From: Anaeromyxobacter paludicola | Lineage (GTDB): Bacteria > Myxococcota > Myxococcia > Myxococcales > Anaeromyxobacteraceae | Reading direction: 5' to 3' | Assembly: GCF_023169965.1 (NCBI RefSeq) | Contig: NZ_AP025592.1 | Location: 868,001-932,000, forward strand | DNA: 64,000 nt | In this document: in pieces, positions 18,195 to 29,130 of the stretch | Numbering within the stretch: position 1 is the stretch's first letter | How the letters are laid out: each line of letters starts with the position of its first letter | The notes under the pieces: model-generated | Databases searched by the model: none | Seen by the model: only the letters and a program-made list of their open reading frames with translations | What the model was told of the DNA's origin: nothing | Translations under genes and position numbers: made by a program

Positions 18195-19028
18195 TCAGCC
18201 CTGCGCGCGCGGGTAGGAGCCGAGCAGGTGCAGGGCGTGGACGCGCTGCAGCGCGCCCATGAGCGCCTCGGCGCAGGCCGGGTCGGCCCGGTGCCCCTCG
18301 AAGTCGAGGTAGAAGACGTAGTGCCCGAGGGCCTGCTTCATCGGGCGGCTCTCGATGCGCGAGAGGTTGATCTGGCGGCGCGCGAGCTCGCCCATCACCT
18401 CGTACAGGCCGCCCGGGCGGTCGCGGTCGAGCGTGAAGGCGATGCTGGTCTTGTCCCGGCCGGTGGGGGCCTCGTCCTCGCGCGCCACGAGCACGAAGCG
18501 GGTGGTGTTGGCCTCGGCGTCCTGCACGTCCTCCGCCAGGATCTCGAGGCCGTAGCGGAGGGCGGCGGCGCGCGGGCCGAGGGCGGCGAGGGCGGCCCCC
18601 TCCCCCTGCGCCGCGACGAGCCGGGCCGCCTCGGCGGTGGAGGCGGTGGCCTCGAGCGGCACCCCGCGCAGCCGCTCCCGGAGGAACCCGGCGCACTGGC
18701 CGAGCGGCTGCGGGTGCGACAGGACCTTCTTCACGTCCTCGAGCCGGGTCCCCCGGGCGGCCATGAGCTGCTGCTCGATGGGCAGGAGCACCTCGCGGCG
18801 GATCCGCAGCCCGGGCCGGTGGACGAGGAGGTCGAGCGTGGCGTTCACGCTCCCCTCGATCGAGTTCTCGATGGGCAGGAGCGCCGCGTCCACCTCGCCC
18901 TTCGCCACCGCCTCGTAGGCGTCGGGGATCGAGGGGTACGGGACGTGCTCGCCCCCGCGGGCCAGATCGCAGCGGCCCACCGCCTCCTCGCTGAAGGTGC
19001 CGGGCGGCCCGAGGTATGCGACGCGCAT
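18195..19028 (-). CDS. pheA: Prephenate dehydratase
   Basis: Converts prephenate to phenylpyruvate in phenylalanine synthesis. The 277-residue protein is a monofunctional dehydratase: the periplasmic-binding-like catalytic domain begins AYLGPPGTFSEEA, has LPIENSIEGSV near 51-61, and the catalytic TRF motif at T176-R177-F178. A C-terminal ACT domain (about 195-277) contains ESRP at 226-229, the phenylalanine-binding motif, so feedback inhibition by phenylalanine is expected. There is no chorismate mutase domain, so that activity must come from another gene. The ATG at 19026-19028 gives the normal start. Confidence 0.96.
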   Translation of the reverse strand: MRVAYLGPPGTFSEEAVGRCDLARGGEHVPYPSIPDAYEAVAKGEVDAALLPIENSIEGSVNATLDLLVHRPGLRIRREVLLPIEQQLMAARGTRLEDVKKVLSHPQPLGQCAGFLRERLRGVPLEATASTAEAARLVAAQGEGAALAALGPRAAALRYGLEILAEDVQDAEANTTRFVLVAREDEAPTGRDKTSIAFTLDRDRPGGLYEVMGELARRQINLSRIESRPMKQALGHYVFYLDFEGHRADPACAEALMGALQRVHALHLLGSYPRAQG

Positions 19029-19072
19029 GCGTCTGCTTGTAGCAGGCGCGCCGCGCCGGCGCGAGGACGGCG

Positions 19073-19114
19073 AAAAAGTGAAGGGCCGGAACCCCTCGCA
19101 GGATTCCGGCCCTT
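19073..19114 (-). terminator. Rho-independent terminator of tRNA-Val
   Basis: Perfect 11-bp stem AAGGGCCGGAA (19081-19091) and TTCCGGCCCTT (19104-19114) with a 12-base loop. On the minus strand it is followed within a few bases by CACTTTTT. It lies between tRNA-Val and pheA. Confidence 0.85.
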
Positions 19115-19119
19115 CGTTG

Positions 19120-19191
19120 TGGGCGCCGCAGGTTTCGAACCTGCGACCCCCGCCGTGTGAAGGCGGTGCTCTACCGCTGAGCTAGGCGCCC
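19120..19191 (-). tRNA. tRNA-Val (anticodon CAC)
   Basis: A 72-base cloverleaf on the minus strand without encoded CCA. The acceptor stem pairs GGGCGCC with GGCGCCC, with discriminator A. The D arm is GCTCAGCGGTAGAGC. The anticodon stem CCGCC/GGCGG encloses loop TTCACAC with anticodon CAC, and the T arm contains GGTTCGAAACC. It reads the GUG valine codon. The lack of an encoded CCA contrasts with tRNA-Thr in this window and implies a CCA-adding enzyme. Confidence 0.95.
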
Positions 19192-19263
19192 TTTCGCCAT
19201 TTCAGAGCCGCGTCGCCGCGACGTCGAAACGGCGGCGGAGTATGCCTACGGAGGGGGCGGCTG

Positions 19264-19545
19264 TCAACGCGAACTCTTGCCGAGCTTCTCGGAGAGCTCG
19301 CGCGCCTTCCGCTTGAGGCGCGCCGCCTGCTTCTGCAGGTCCTGGTAGTCCGGACGGGCCGCGAAGCCGAAGGCGTGGAGCACCGTCTCCTGCGCCGACT
19401 CGAGCCGCTTCACGCCGCGCTGGGCGGCCCCGACCGCCCGGGCCACGGCCTCCTGTCCGCGGGGATCCTCGAGCACCGCGCGGGCCGCGCGCGCCACCGC
19501 CCGCGCGCCCAGGCCGAGGAGGTCCGCTCCGGGTGGCTTCCTCAT
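19264..19545 (-). CDS. Small helical hypothetical protein
   Basis: A 93-residue, Ala/Arg-rich, probably fully helical protein; its C-terminal half (DLQKQAARLKRKARELSEKL) looks like a coiled coil. No family recognised; a phasin-like or chaperone-accessory role is possible but unproven. The ATG at 19545 has GAGGAGGG a few bases upstream and overlaps the SCP2-like gene's stop (ATGA). It is thus the last gene of a tightly coupled operon with a UvrD-type helicase, a short Hsp70 and an SCP2-like protein. Confidence 0.7.
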   Translation of the reverse strand: MRKPPGADLLGLGARAVARAARAVLEDPRGQEAVARAVGAAQRGVKRLESAQETVLHAFGFAARPDYQDLQKQAARLKRKARELSEKLGKSSR

Positions 19546-19972
19546 CCGTCCCTCCTCGCCTCGTCGGCGAACTCGGTGTCGAGCCGGGCCAGGGCCCGCT
19601 CCGCCACGTAACGGTAGCCGCTGCGCCGGACCAGCGCCTCCAGATCGCCCTCGACCCGGAGCCGCCCGGAGAGCGCGGTCTTCACCGGGTCGAGCCGGCC
19701 CAGCAGGAGCTCCTTCCAGAGCCGGTACGGTGCGCGGAGCACGTACTCGGGCTCGAGCTCCAGGAGGTCGTCCGGATCGGCGAGGACGCGGGCCTCCGCG
19801 ATCCGGCCCGACTCCTGCCGCCCCCAGACGGCGAAGGCGCCGCGGAAGTGCGGCGGGTCGGGCTCCACCACCGCGCCGAGGTCGCGCCCCAGCCCGGCGA
19901 GCGCCTTTGCGAGGTCGGGCTCGGCGTTCACCTGCGCGACCGCGGCGGCGAGCCACTCGGCGGACGGGAAGA

Positions 19973-19976
<4 letters not shown>
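19542..19976 (-). CDS. SCP2 sterol-transfer-like domain protein
   Basis: A 144-residue protein that resembles the SCP2 lipid-binding fold. LKEL-like LWKELLLGRLDPVKTALSGR near residue 92, then LRVEGDLEAL, is the family's C-terminal signature, in which a G-x-hydrophobic-EGD-L segment closes the hydrophobic tunnel. The N-terminal half is less typical. The GTG at 19976 overlaps the stop of the Hsp70 gene (GTGA), and its own stop overlaps the next gene. What a lipid-binding domain does next to a chaperone and a helicase is unclear. Assignment is by motif only. Confidence 0.65.
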
Positions 19977-21585
<1,609 letters not shown>

Positions 21586-21589
<4 letters not shown>

Positions 21590-23715
21590 GGGGAGCCCTT
21601 TTTTACCACAGCCGGGCCGAAGAGCGCGGGCACGGTCAGGGCGGCGGCGAGGGCGCGCGGGGCCTCGCCCGCCAGGGCGGCGGTCGCCGGCGCCGCCGGG
21701 AGCGCCAGCCCCATCCCCTCGTCGAGCTGCCAGCGCTCGTAGACGCCCGGCTCGCCGGGCAGCTCCTCGAGGAACCGCGACGCCTTCAGCACCACCCGCT
21801 CCCGGTCCTTGGGCGAGGCCATCACCGGGAAGGCGAGGTAGAGCTCGTCCTTGGCGCGCGTGCAGGCGACGTAGAAGAGCCGGCGCTCCTCCTCCTCGCC
21901 GTCCCGGTCGCGCAGCGCCTGGGCGCTCGGGAACCGCCCGTCGGCGAGCCACACCACGAACACGGCCCGCCACTCGAGCCCCTTCGCCTGGTGGATCGAC
22001 GAGAGGACCATCTTCTCGTCGGGCTCGCTCCCCTCCGAGACCGTCTCGGCGGTGAGCTCGGTGAGGAGCGCGATCTCGGCCAGGAACTGCTCGGTGTCCT
22101 CGTAGCTCCGGGCGTACTCGGCGAGCTGGCGGAGGTCCTCCACCCGCGAGTCGGCGTCGAGGTGCTCGGCGCGGAGGTGGTCCTCGTAGCCGCCCTCGAG
22201 CACCTTCTCGATCGCCTCGCCGGGGAGGTCGCGGGTGGGCGGCCGGGCCAGCGCCCGCACCAGGTCCACGAAGCGGCGGTAGCCGGGCCGCCCCTTGGGC
22301 GCGACCTGCCCGGCCACGTCGGGCGCGAGCAGGTCGTCGAGGGTGCCCGCCCCGCCGCGCCGCCGCGCGTCGAGCGCGTTCCAGACCGCCTCGGCGGTGG
22401 CGCCGCCGATCCCGGGCTGGAGCTTCAGGGCCCGGCGCAGGGCCAGCTCGTCGCCGGGGTTCTGCGCGAAGCGGAGGTGGGCGAGGACGTCCTTGATGTG
22501 GGCCGCCTCGAAGAAGCGCACCCCGCTGCGGACCACGAAGGGGATGCCGCGCCGGGCCAGCTCGAACTGGATCTCCATGGCGTGGCCGTGGGCCCGGTAG
22601 AGGACGGCGACCTCCTTCAGCGGGATCCCCTCGTCGCGCAGCTCGAGCACCCGCTGGGCCACGAACCCGGCCTGCTGCTGCACGTCGCGGCAGGGCACGA
22701 GCGCCGGGAGCGGCCCGTCGGCGCGCACGCTCGAGAGCTCCTTCTCGAACTGGCGCACGTTCATGGCGATGGAGGCGTTGGCGAGCGACAGGATCTGCGG
22801 GGTGGAGCGGTAGTTGACGGTGAGGTCGAACCGCCGCGCGTCGGGGTAGCGCTTCTCGAAGTGCAGGATGTTGGCGAAGTGGGCGCCGCGGAAGGCGTAG
22901 ATGCTCTGGGCGTCGTCGCCCACCACGCAGAGGTTCCGGTGGGCCGAGGCGAGCAGGTCCACGATGTCGCCCTGGAGCCGGTTGGTGTCCTGGTACTCGT
23001 CCACGAGCACGTGCCGGAACCGCTCCGCGAGGGCGCGGCGCACCGGCTCGTGCTCGGCGAGCAGGATCTTCCAGTTCAGGAGGAGGTCGTCGAAGTCCAT
23101 GGCGTTGAGCGCGTGCTTGCGCTCCGCGTAGGCCCGCGCGACCTTGAGCACGTCCTCCTCGAGCGGCGCGAACTGCGGCGTGCGGGTGGCGAGCAGGTCC
23201 GCGAGCGGCGTCTGCGTGTTGATCGCCATCGACACGAGGTCGAGGAGCAGGTCGGCCTTGGGGAAGCGGCGCGGGCCCACCGAGAGGCCGGCCGAGGCGA
23301 TGGCGGCCCCCATCACCTCCTTCGCGTCCTCGCGGTCGAGGATGCTGTAGCCCTTGGCGTAGCCGAGGACGGGGGCGTGCTCGCGCAGCACCCGGTGGGC
23401 GACGTGGTGGAAGGTGCCGCCCCAGATCTGCCGCGTGTCGAGCCGCGCCACCTCCTCCACCCGCCGGAGCATCTCTCCCGCCGCCCGGTTGGTGAAGGTG
23501 AGGAGCAGCAGCGCGTCGGGAGACAGACCCTCGCGCAGCAGGCGCGCCACCCGGAAGGTGAGCGTGCGGGTCTTGCCCGAGCCGGCGCCGGCGATGACGA
23601 GGAGCGGCCCGCCACCCGCCTGCACCACCGCCGCCTGCTGCTCGTTGAGCTGCCCCGCGAGGTCGAGAGCGGCCTCGGCTCGCGCCGCCGGCTTCAGCTG
23701 GTACACCCGTGACAT
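21586..23715 (-). CDS. UvrD/Rep/PcrA-type superfamily 1 DNA helicase
   Basis: A 709-residue 3'-5' SF1A helicase for DNA repair or replication restart. Seen are the Q-motif LNEQQAAVV near 23-31, Walker A AGAGSGKT at 42-49, LLLTFTNRAAGEM (Ia), VDEYQDTN (II), GDDAQSIYAFRGA (III), TVNYRST (IV), SSIHQAKGLEW (V) and LFYVACTRAKDELY (VI). There is no C-terminal nuclease. It could be the UvrD, PcrA or Rep orthologue; I cannot decide without a tree. The ATG at 23715 has a weak ribosome site. It heads the four-gene overlapping operon down to 19264. Confidence 0.93.
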
Positions 23716-23780
23716 GCGTTCAGGGACCGTAGCAGCGCGGGCCGACGCGGGTCAACGCGCGGCCGATGGCGGTCGATTTC

Positions 23781-23808
23781 TTTACGCGCGGCCGGAGCCC
23801 GCTAGAGT
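23781..23808 (+). promoter_or_regulatory. Candidate promoter for the NlpC/P60-like lipoprotein gene
   Basis: TTTACG (23781-23786) and TAGAGT (23803-23808), spacer 16. The ATG follows six bases after the -10, implying a leaderless message. Prediction only. Confidence 0.4.
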
Positions 23809-23814
23809 TCTCGC

Positions 23815-24474
23815 ATGCTGGCCGTCCGGCAGTGCCTCGCCGCCGCGCTCGCCCTGGTCGTCACGGGCTGCGCCTCGGAGGGGATGGCACGCCGGGCCCG
23901 CCACTCCAACCTGCCCCCGCCCGCCGGCGTGAGCCGGGCCGGTGTCCGCGACGTCCGCGGCGCCGGCCCGGCCCGCGCTTTCCCCGGCTCGACCGAGGCG
24001 GAGCGGGCCGTGGACGCGGCCGCGAGCCTCCTCGGGCGTCGTCGGGTCCCCGCGGACGGGCTCGAGGACGAGCCCGGCTGCGCGGCGCTGGTCCGGCTCG
24101 CCTACGCGCGGGCCGGCCGCCCCCTCCCCCCCGAGGCGTCCGACGCCGCCGCGATCCACGCCCTCGCCGAGCGGCGCGGCCAGCTCCACGGGCCGGCCCA
24201 CGCGCCCGAGCCGGGCGACGTGCTCTTCCTGGCCGACCGGCCGGGCGGCCCTCCGATGCACGCGGCCATCGTGGCCCGGCGCGAGGCGGATGGCACGCTC
24301 CTCGTCATCCACCGCACGCGGCGCGGCGTGGTCCGACTCCGGGCCAACCCCGCCTGGCCCACCCGCATGGCCGACGCCAGCGGACGCAAGGTGAACGACG
24401 CGCTCGTGGTGGACCGGCGCGCGCTGCCGGCGGGCGGCCTGGTGATCGACTCGGCCTCGCTGCTGGCGCCCTGA
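23815..24474 (+). CDS. NlpC/P60-like (CHAP-type) lipoprotein
   Basis: A 219-residue lipoprotein with lipobox VTGC (lipidated C19). The second half resembles a cysteine peptidase of the NlpC/P60-CHAP group. C89 lies in DEPGCAALVRLAY at the start of a helix, PEPGDVLFLAD (131-141) is the usual strand preceding the catalytic His, H149 lies in MHAAIVA, and H166 in LVIHRT could be the third polar residue. Such enzymes cut cell-wall peptides. The active-site match is partial, so it may be a diverged or inactive member. The gene is divergent from the helicase operon and converges with the amidohydrolase. Confidence 0.72.
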   Translation: MLAVRQCLAAALALVVTGCASEGMARRARHSNLPPPAGVSRAGVRDVRGAGPARAFPGSTEAERAVDAAASLLGRRRVPADGLEDEPGCAALVRLAYARAGRPLPPEASDAAAIHALAERRGQLHGPAHAPEPGDVLFLADRPGGPPMHAAIVARREADGTLLVIHRTRRGVVRLRANPAWPTRMADASGRKVNDALVVDRRALPAGGLVIDSASLLAP

Positions 24475-24489
24475 CGGTCCGAAGGTCAA

Positions 24490-24510
24490 GGGAGGGGCTG
24501 CGCCCCTCCC
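24490..24510. terminator. Bidirectional hairpin between convergent genes
   Basis: GGGAGGGGC (24490-24498), loop TGC, GCCCCTCCC (24502-24510): a perfect 9-bp stem located 15 bases after the lipoprotein stop and 23 bases after the amidohydrolase stop on the other strand. No T run. Confidence 0.6.
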
Positions 24511-24533
24511 CCCGCGGATCACGGGCCGACGGT

Positions 24534-26252
24534 TCAGGGCTGGGTTCCCGGCCCGGGCGCGGGGCCGGCCGCGGTGCCGCCGAGCTCGGTGCGCCCGCCG
24601 ACCACCACCCGGAGCACCCGGAGCCGGGAGAGCTCCCGCGGGGTGACCGTGAGCGGGTCGGCCGCGAACACCGTCAGATCGGCGTCCTGGCCGGCCCGGA
24701 TCTCGCCGCGCCGCCCGCTGGCCAGCGCGGCCACGGCGGCGCCGCGGGTGTAGGCCCGCAGCGCCTCCAGGCGCGTGATGCGCTGCTCCGGCTGCCAGGG
24801 GGCGCCGGTCTCCGGGGTCCGCAGCTCCGCCGCCAGCAGGCCGAGCCGGGGGTCGGGGGACTCGATGGGGAAGTCCGACCCGAACGCGAGCGGCACGCCG
24901 TAGCGGAGCACCGTCTTCCAGGCGTAGGCGCCCGCCAGGATGGGCGAGTCCTTCCCCAGCCGCTTCTCCACCCAGGGGGCGTCCCGCACCGCGTGGAGGG
25001 GCTGCATGGAGGCGACGCACCAGTGGTCCTTCAGGAGGTGGACGTCCTCCGGCGGGAGGAACTGGGCGTGCTCCAGGCGGGGGCGGAGCGGCTCGAGCGC
25101 GATCCCGGCCTCGGCGAGCGCGGCGAAGTCCTTCAGCACCTCGGCGTTGGCCCGGTCCCCGATGGCGTGCACCGCCGGCTGGAACCCGGCCCGCGCCACC
25201 GCCTCGATGCGCGCGCGCAGCTCGGCCGGCGGGGTCATCCAGAGGCCGCGGTTGCCGGGGAGGTCGTCGGCGTATTCGGACGAGATCGCCGCGCCGCGGC
25301 TCCCGAGCGCGCCGTCGGCGTAGAGCTTCACGGCGCGCACGGTGAGCCGGCCGACCTCCGGGGTCGCCTTCCAGAGCGCCATGAGCCGCTCGACCTCCGG
25401 CATCGGCTGCTGCCCGTCGATCATGGCGTAGACGCGGATCGGCAGGCGCCCCGCCTCGGCGAGCCGGCGGTAGGCCTCGAGGGTGTCGCCGTCGCAGCCG
25501 GCGTCGTGCACCTCGGTGAGCCCGAGCGCGAGCAGCTCCCGCAGCGCGCGGAGGATCCCCTCCTCCAGCTCGGCCGGCGCGGGCTTCGCGAGCCGCTGCG
25601 CCACGAGATCCACGGCGTTGTCCACGAGCACGCCGCTGGGGCGGCCGTCGGGGTAGTGGAGGATGCGGCCGCCGTCCGGGTCGGGCGTCGCGGCGTCGAT
25701 CCCGGCGGCGGCCAGGGCGGCCTCGTTGACCCAGGCGGCGTGGCCGTCGTTCCGCATGAGGAGCACCGGGTGCTCCGGCACCGCCACGGTGAGGGAGCGC
25801 TCGGACGGGAACCGCGAGGCCGGCCACTCCTCCTGGTTCCACCCGCGGCCGCGGATCCAGGTCCCGGGCGGCGCCCGGCGGGCCCGCTCGGCGACCCGCG
25901 CCGCGCACTCCTCCTCGCCCCGGGTCCCCTCGCAGTGCACCTCGAGGAGCGAGCGGCCGAAGCCGTAGACGTGCCCGTGCGCGTCCACCAGGCCGGGAAC
26001 GGCGACTCCCCTGCCGAGGTCGAGCACCGGCACGTTGGGGCGCGTCTGGGCGAGGCAGTCGGGGAGCGTCCCCACGCAGGCGAACTTGCCGTCGCGGACG
26101 AGGGCGGCGGCGGCCCAGCCGTCCGGCGCGAGCAGCCGGCCGGCGACGACGTAGTCGTCCTTCATCTGCTCCTCCGTGAGGGCGCGCTTCACCGGCGCGG
26201 CGGCGCAGGCCGCGAGGGCCATGACGAGGGCGGCGAGGAAGAGGCGGCGCAT
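24534..26252 (-). CDS. Exported amidohydrolase-family lipoprotein (YtcJ/AEPP-like)
   Basis: A 572-residue metal-dependent hydrolase of the amidohydrolase superfamily, group 3. Lipobox LAAC puts a lipidated Cys at residue 16, so it is an exported, membrane-anchored enzyme. The metal motif is DAHGH with H92 and H94. Further ligands are expected in LEHAQF and in the C-terminal FGSDFPIESPDPRLGL containing the catalytic Asp. The composite beta-sandwich closes with IRAGQDADLTVFAADPLTV, as in N-acyl and exoenzyme-type family members. Substrate unknown; many relatives act on N-substituted formamides or amides. The ATG at 26252 gives a clean signal peptide. Confidence 0.88.
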   Translation of the reverse strand: MRRLFLAALVMALAACAAAPVKRALTEEQMKDDYVVAGRLLAPDGWAAAALVRDGKFACVGTLPDCLAQTRPNVPVLDLGRGVAVPGLVDAHGHVYGFGRSLLEVHCEGTRGEEECAARVAERARRAPPGTWIRGRGWNQEEWPASRFPSERSLTVAVPEHPVLLMRNDGHAAWVNEAALAAAGIDAATPDPDGGRILHYPDGRPSGVLVDNAVDLVAQRLAKPAPAELEEGILRALRELLALGLTEVHDAGCDGDTLEAYRRLAEAGRLPIRVYAMIDGQQPMPEVERLMALWKATPEVGRLTVRAVKLYADGALGSRGAAISSEYADDLPGNRGLWMTPPAELRARIEAVARAGFQPAVHAIGDRANAEVLKDFAALAEAGIALEPLRPRLEHAQFLPPEDVHLLKDHWCVASMQPLHAVRDAPWVEKRLGKDSPILAGAYAWKTVLRYGVPLAFGSDFPIESPDPRLGLLAAELRTPETGAPWQPEQRITRLEALRAYTRGAAVAALASGRRGEIRAGQDADLTVFAADPLTVTPRELSRLRVLRVVVGGRTELGGTAAGPAPGPGTQP

Positions 26253-26283
26253 GCCGCCGTCGTATCAGGCCCCCGGCGCGCCG

Positions 26284-27465
26284 TCACGCGTTCCGGGCGG
26301 TCCGGGCCCAGGCGGCCGCCTGGGTGCCGCGCAGGAAGCGCCAGAGCCCCACCGCCAGCGCCGCGTTCATGGCCACGAAGTAGTGCGCGCTCGACATGAG
26401 CCGGCGGGCCGGGCCGCCGGCCCCGAGCCGCCCGCCGAGCGCCAGCAGGTAGAAGGCCACCTGCGCGGCGAGCAGCGCCTGGTACCCGAGCAGCCCGCGC
26501 GCGGCGAGGGCCGCCGAGGCGACCAGGGCGCCAGCCAGCAGGAAGGGCGTCAGCCAGCGCAGGAGCTTGTGGGCGACGAACGCGAAGCAGAGGAACCCCT
26601 GCCGCGGATCGAGGAGCTGCGGCACGAGCGTGAGCGCCTGCCAGTTCCCGGCGCCGATGCGGGCCTTGCGCCCGAACTCGCGCCCGTAGTCCTCGGTGGT
26701 CTCCTCGAACGCCACCGCCTCCGGCTCGAAGGGCACGCGCCACCCTCGCGCCGCCACCTGCACGCAGGCGACGAAGTCGTCGGTGATCGTGGCGGGGTCG
26801 AGCGGCCGGAACAGGAGCCGGCGCATGGCGTAGATCCCGCCGTTGGCGCCGAGCACCAGCCCCTGCTTCCCCTCGTAGTACTTGAGGAGGGTCTCGTAGC
26901 TCCAGTAGAGGCTCTCCTCGTAGTCGCGCCGGACGCGGTTGTAGAGCCGCAGCCGCCCCACCACGGCGCCCACCTCCGGATCCTGGAAGTGGCGCACCAG
27001 CGCGCGCAGCGCCCCCTTCTCCACCATCACGTTGGCGTCGGTGAAGACCACCAGCTCGCCGCGGGCCTCCGGCACGAGCCGCGACAGCACCGCGGACTTC
27101 CCGGCGCGCACCGGGAGCTCCCGCACCTGGATGCGGGGGTCGCCGACCTCGCGGGCCAGGGCGGCGGTCCGATCGGTGCAGCCGTCGCACCCGACGAGCA
27201 CCTCGATCCGGTCCGGCGGGTAGTCGAGCGCGAGGCAGTTCTCGAGCTTCTGCCGGATGCAGCCCTCCTCGTCGAAGGCGGAGAAGACGATCGAGATCGA
27301 CGGCCAGCGGTCCTCGCGCAGCCGACGCCGCCGGTCGCCGCCGCCCGTCAGGTACCGCAGGCCGGACAGCGCCTCGCGGAGCCCGGTCAGGGCGGCGAGC
27401 AGCAGCGGGTAGCCGACGTAGCTGAACCCGACCAGGGCCAGCGAGGCCCAGAAGACGAATTCCAT
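26284..27465 (-). CDS. Membrane glycosyltransferase, family 2 type
   Basis: A processive-looking GT2 enzyme of 393 residues, probably polymerising or adding sugars to an exported polysaccharide or lipid carrier. An N-terminal membrane segment (MEFVFWASLALVGFSYVGY) precedes the cytosolic GT-A domain. ISIVFSAFDEEG, GCDGCTDRT, VFTDANVM (the DxD-like metal site) and ITDDF (the acid) appear in order. ARIGAGNWQAL occupies the place of QxxRW. Three or four membrane helices follow. The ATG at 27465 is preferred because the membrane segment starts there; an in-frame GTG at 27504 would add 13 residues. It follows the zinc-ribbon protein gene at 27607-29067 by 141 bases. Confidence 0.86.
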   Translation of the reverse strand: MEFVFWASLALVGFSYVGYPLLLAALTGLREALSGLRYLTGGGDRRRRLREDRWPSISIVFSAFDEEGCIRQKLENCLALDYPPDRIEVLVGCDGCTDRTAALAREVGDPRIQVRELPVRAGKSAVLSRLVPEARGELVVFTDANVMVEKGALRALVRHFQDPEVGAVVGRLRLYNRVRRDYEESLYWSYETLLKYYEGKQGLVLGANGGIYAMRRLLFRPLDPATITDDFVACVQVAARGWRVPFEPEAVAFEETTEDYGREFGRKARIGAGNWQALTLVPQLLDPRQGFLCFAFVAHKLLRWLTPFLLAGALVASAALAARGLLGYQALLAAQVAFYLLALGGRLGAGGPARRLMSSAHYFVAMNAALAVGLWRFLRGTQAAAWARTARNA

Positions 27466-27606
27466 GCCCCGCGCTGACAGCAAGAGGCGCGCCACCGCGG
27501 CCACGGCAGGAGCGAAGAGCGCTCTGGGGCCGGCCGGCAGGCGCGGCGGCGCGGCGACGCTCCGGACGGGCGAGCGGCCAGGCGGTCCGGGGGGCTGGGA
27601 AAAAGA

Positions 27607-29067
27607 CTACCGCGCCGGAGACGCGGGGTTCCGCGCGGCGGTCGCGAGCGGCGGCTCGACCGGGCCCGGGCGGGCGGCCGACGCGGCGGGCGCCGCCGGC
27701 GCTGGCGGAGAAGGCGGGGGCACGAGCGCCTGCGCCAGCGCCGCGGCGGTCGCGTGCTGCGGGTTGGAGCGGACCAGCTCGGACAGGATCCGCAGCGCGT
27801 CGTCGCGCCGCTCCGCCTCGACGAGCGCGCGCGCGGCGAGGAGCCGGGCCCGGAGGAGCTCGGGGTGGGCGCGGGAGAGGTCCAGGAGGCCGGTCAGCCC
27901 CCGCTCGCGCCGGGCGGCGTCCTTCGCGCCGGCGTTGGCGCTGGCGCGCGCCAGCTCGAGCCAGGGATCGGAGAGCTTCTGCGCGTCGGCGCGGGCCAGG
28001 GCCTGCGCCGCGCCCTCGCGGTTGCCGCCGAGGGCGTCGTAGAGGGCGAGCGCGCGCAAGACGGCGGGATCGCCGGGGTGGTCGCGCACCAGCGAGGAGA
28101 GGATCCCCTTGGCCGAGGCCTCGCGCCGGTTCCCCTGCTCCCGCAGGTCGTCGTAGCGGGCCGTCAGCGCCTTCACGCGGGCCGAGAGCTCCGCCTCGCG
28201 CCGCTCCCAGCCGGCCGGCCGGTCGGACTTGAGCTGCGCCAGCTCGGCGCCGTCCCGGGCGTACTCCCGCTGCAGCCGGGCCGCCTCCCAGGAGAGATCC
28301 GACAGCTCGAGGACGCGCGCCAGCGCCACGTCGGCCTCGGCCTGGAAGAGGTTGCCGTCGAGCGCCGAGGCGGCGGCGAAGGCGTCGGCGGCGGCGGCGA
28401 GGCTGCCGGGGTCGTCGCGGAGGAGCAGCGTGTGCCCCTCCTTCCGCTTCGTCGCGGCGCCGGGGTCGGTCTGCCGGCCCAGGAAGGCGTGCACCGCCCA
28501 GGCGCCGAGCGCGAGCAGGGCGATGACGAGGAGCGCCACCCCGACCCAGCGGAGCGAGGCGCCGCCGCCGCGGCGGGTGGAGCGCATCCGCTGCACGGAA
28601 GAGCGGTAGGCGCTCGACATCGGCACGGAAGGGCCGGGCGCGGCGCCGGCCGAGGTCGGCCGGGCCCAGGGCGGCACCGGCGCGCCCTGCCCCTCCGCCT
28701 TCGGGGCGGGCCCGGCGCGACGGGGAGGGCCCGCGAGCTCGTCGTCGGAGCCCTCCAGCGTGGAGAGCCGGGGCGGCTCCGGGAGCGGCTCGGGCGCGGG
28801 CTCCGGAGCGGCCTCCGCGGAGCTGGGCGCCTCGCCGGACTCGTCGATCGCCCCATTCCTGGCTGGCGCTGCGGCGGACGGGGGCGGCTGCGGGCTCGGC
28901 TCGGGGCGGGAGGCGGGCGCCGGCGGAGCGGCGGGCTCGGCGCCGGCCGGACGCATCGCCGTGAACACGTGCTCGCAGCGCGTGCACTGCACCAGGGCCC
29001 CCTCCGCCGGGACGAGCTTTTCGTCGAGCTCGTAGACGGTGGAGCATCGTTCGCAGCGGATGTGCAA
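27607..29067 (-). CDS. MJ0042-type zinc-ribbon, single-pass membrane, TPR-like protein
   Basis: A 486-residue protein. The first 35 residues form an MJ0042-type zinc ribbon: CERC and CTRC with a short strand pair between (HIRCERCSTVYELDEKLV), an N-terminal module common in deltaproteobacteria and myxobacteria. A long Pro/Ala-rich disordered stretch follows (about 40-190). Next come one membrane helix (GVALLVIALLALGAWAVHAF), a coiled region and helical repeats like TPRs (LVRDHPGDPAVLRALALYDA). The C-terminus is Pro/Ala-rich. The start is TTG at 29067, with GGGAG about seven bases before, placing the zinc ribbon at the very N-terminus as in relatives. Likely a scaffold for envelope or motility assemblies; function unknown. 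Confidence 0.8.
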   Translation of the reverse strand: MHIRCERCSTVYELDEKLVPAEGALVQCTRCEHVFTAMRPAGAEPAAPPAPASRPEPSPQPPPSAAAPARNGAIDESGEAPSSAEAAPEPAPEPLPEPPRLSTLEGSDDELAGPPRRAGPAPKAEGQGAPVPPWARPTSAGAAPGPSVPMSSAYRSSVQRMRSTRRGGGASLRWVGVALLVIALLALGAWAVHAFLGRQTDPGAATKRKEGHTLLLRDDPGSLAAAADAFAAASALDGNLFQAEADVALARVLELSDLSWEAARLQREYARDGAELAQLKSDRPAGWERREAELSARVKALTARYDDLREQGNRREASAKGILSSLVRDHPGDPAVLRALALYDALGGNREGAAQALARADAQKLSDPWLELARASANAGAKDAARRERGLTGLLDLSRAHPELLRARLLAARALVEAERRDDALRILSELVRSNPQHATAAALAQALVPPPSPPAPAAPAASAARPGPVEPPLATAARNPASPAR

Positions 29068-29130
29068 AGGCGTCTCCCAGGAACCTCTCGGGAGGCGCAG
29101 CGTAGCGCAGGTCAACGGCTCGCGCCACGT

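Noticed and set aside
19120-19191. tRNA-Val without encoded CCA as a damaged tRNA
   Set aside because: All stems pair perfectly and a proper terminator follows; many bacteria add CCA enzymatically.
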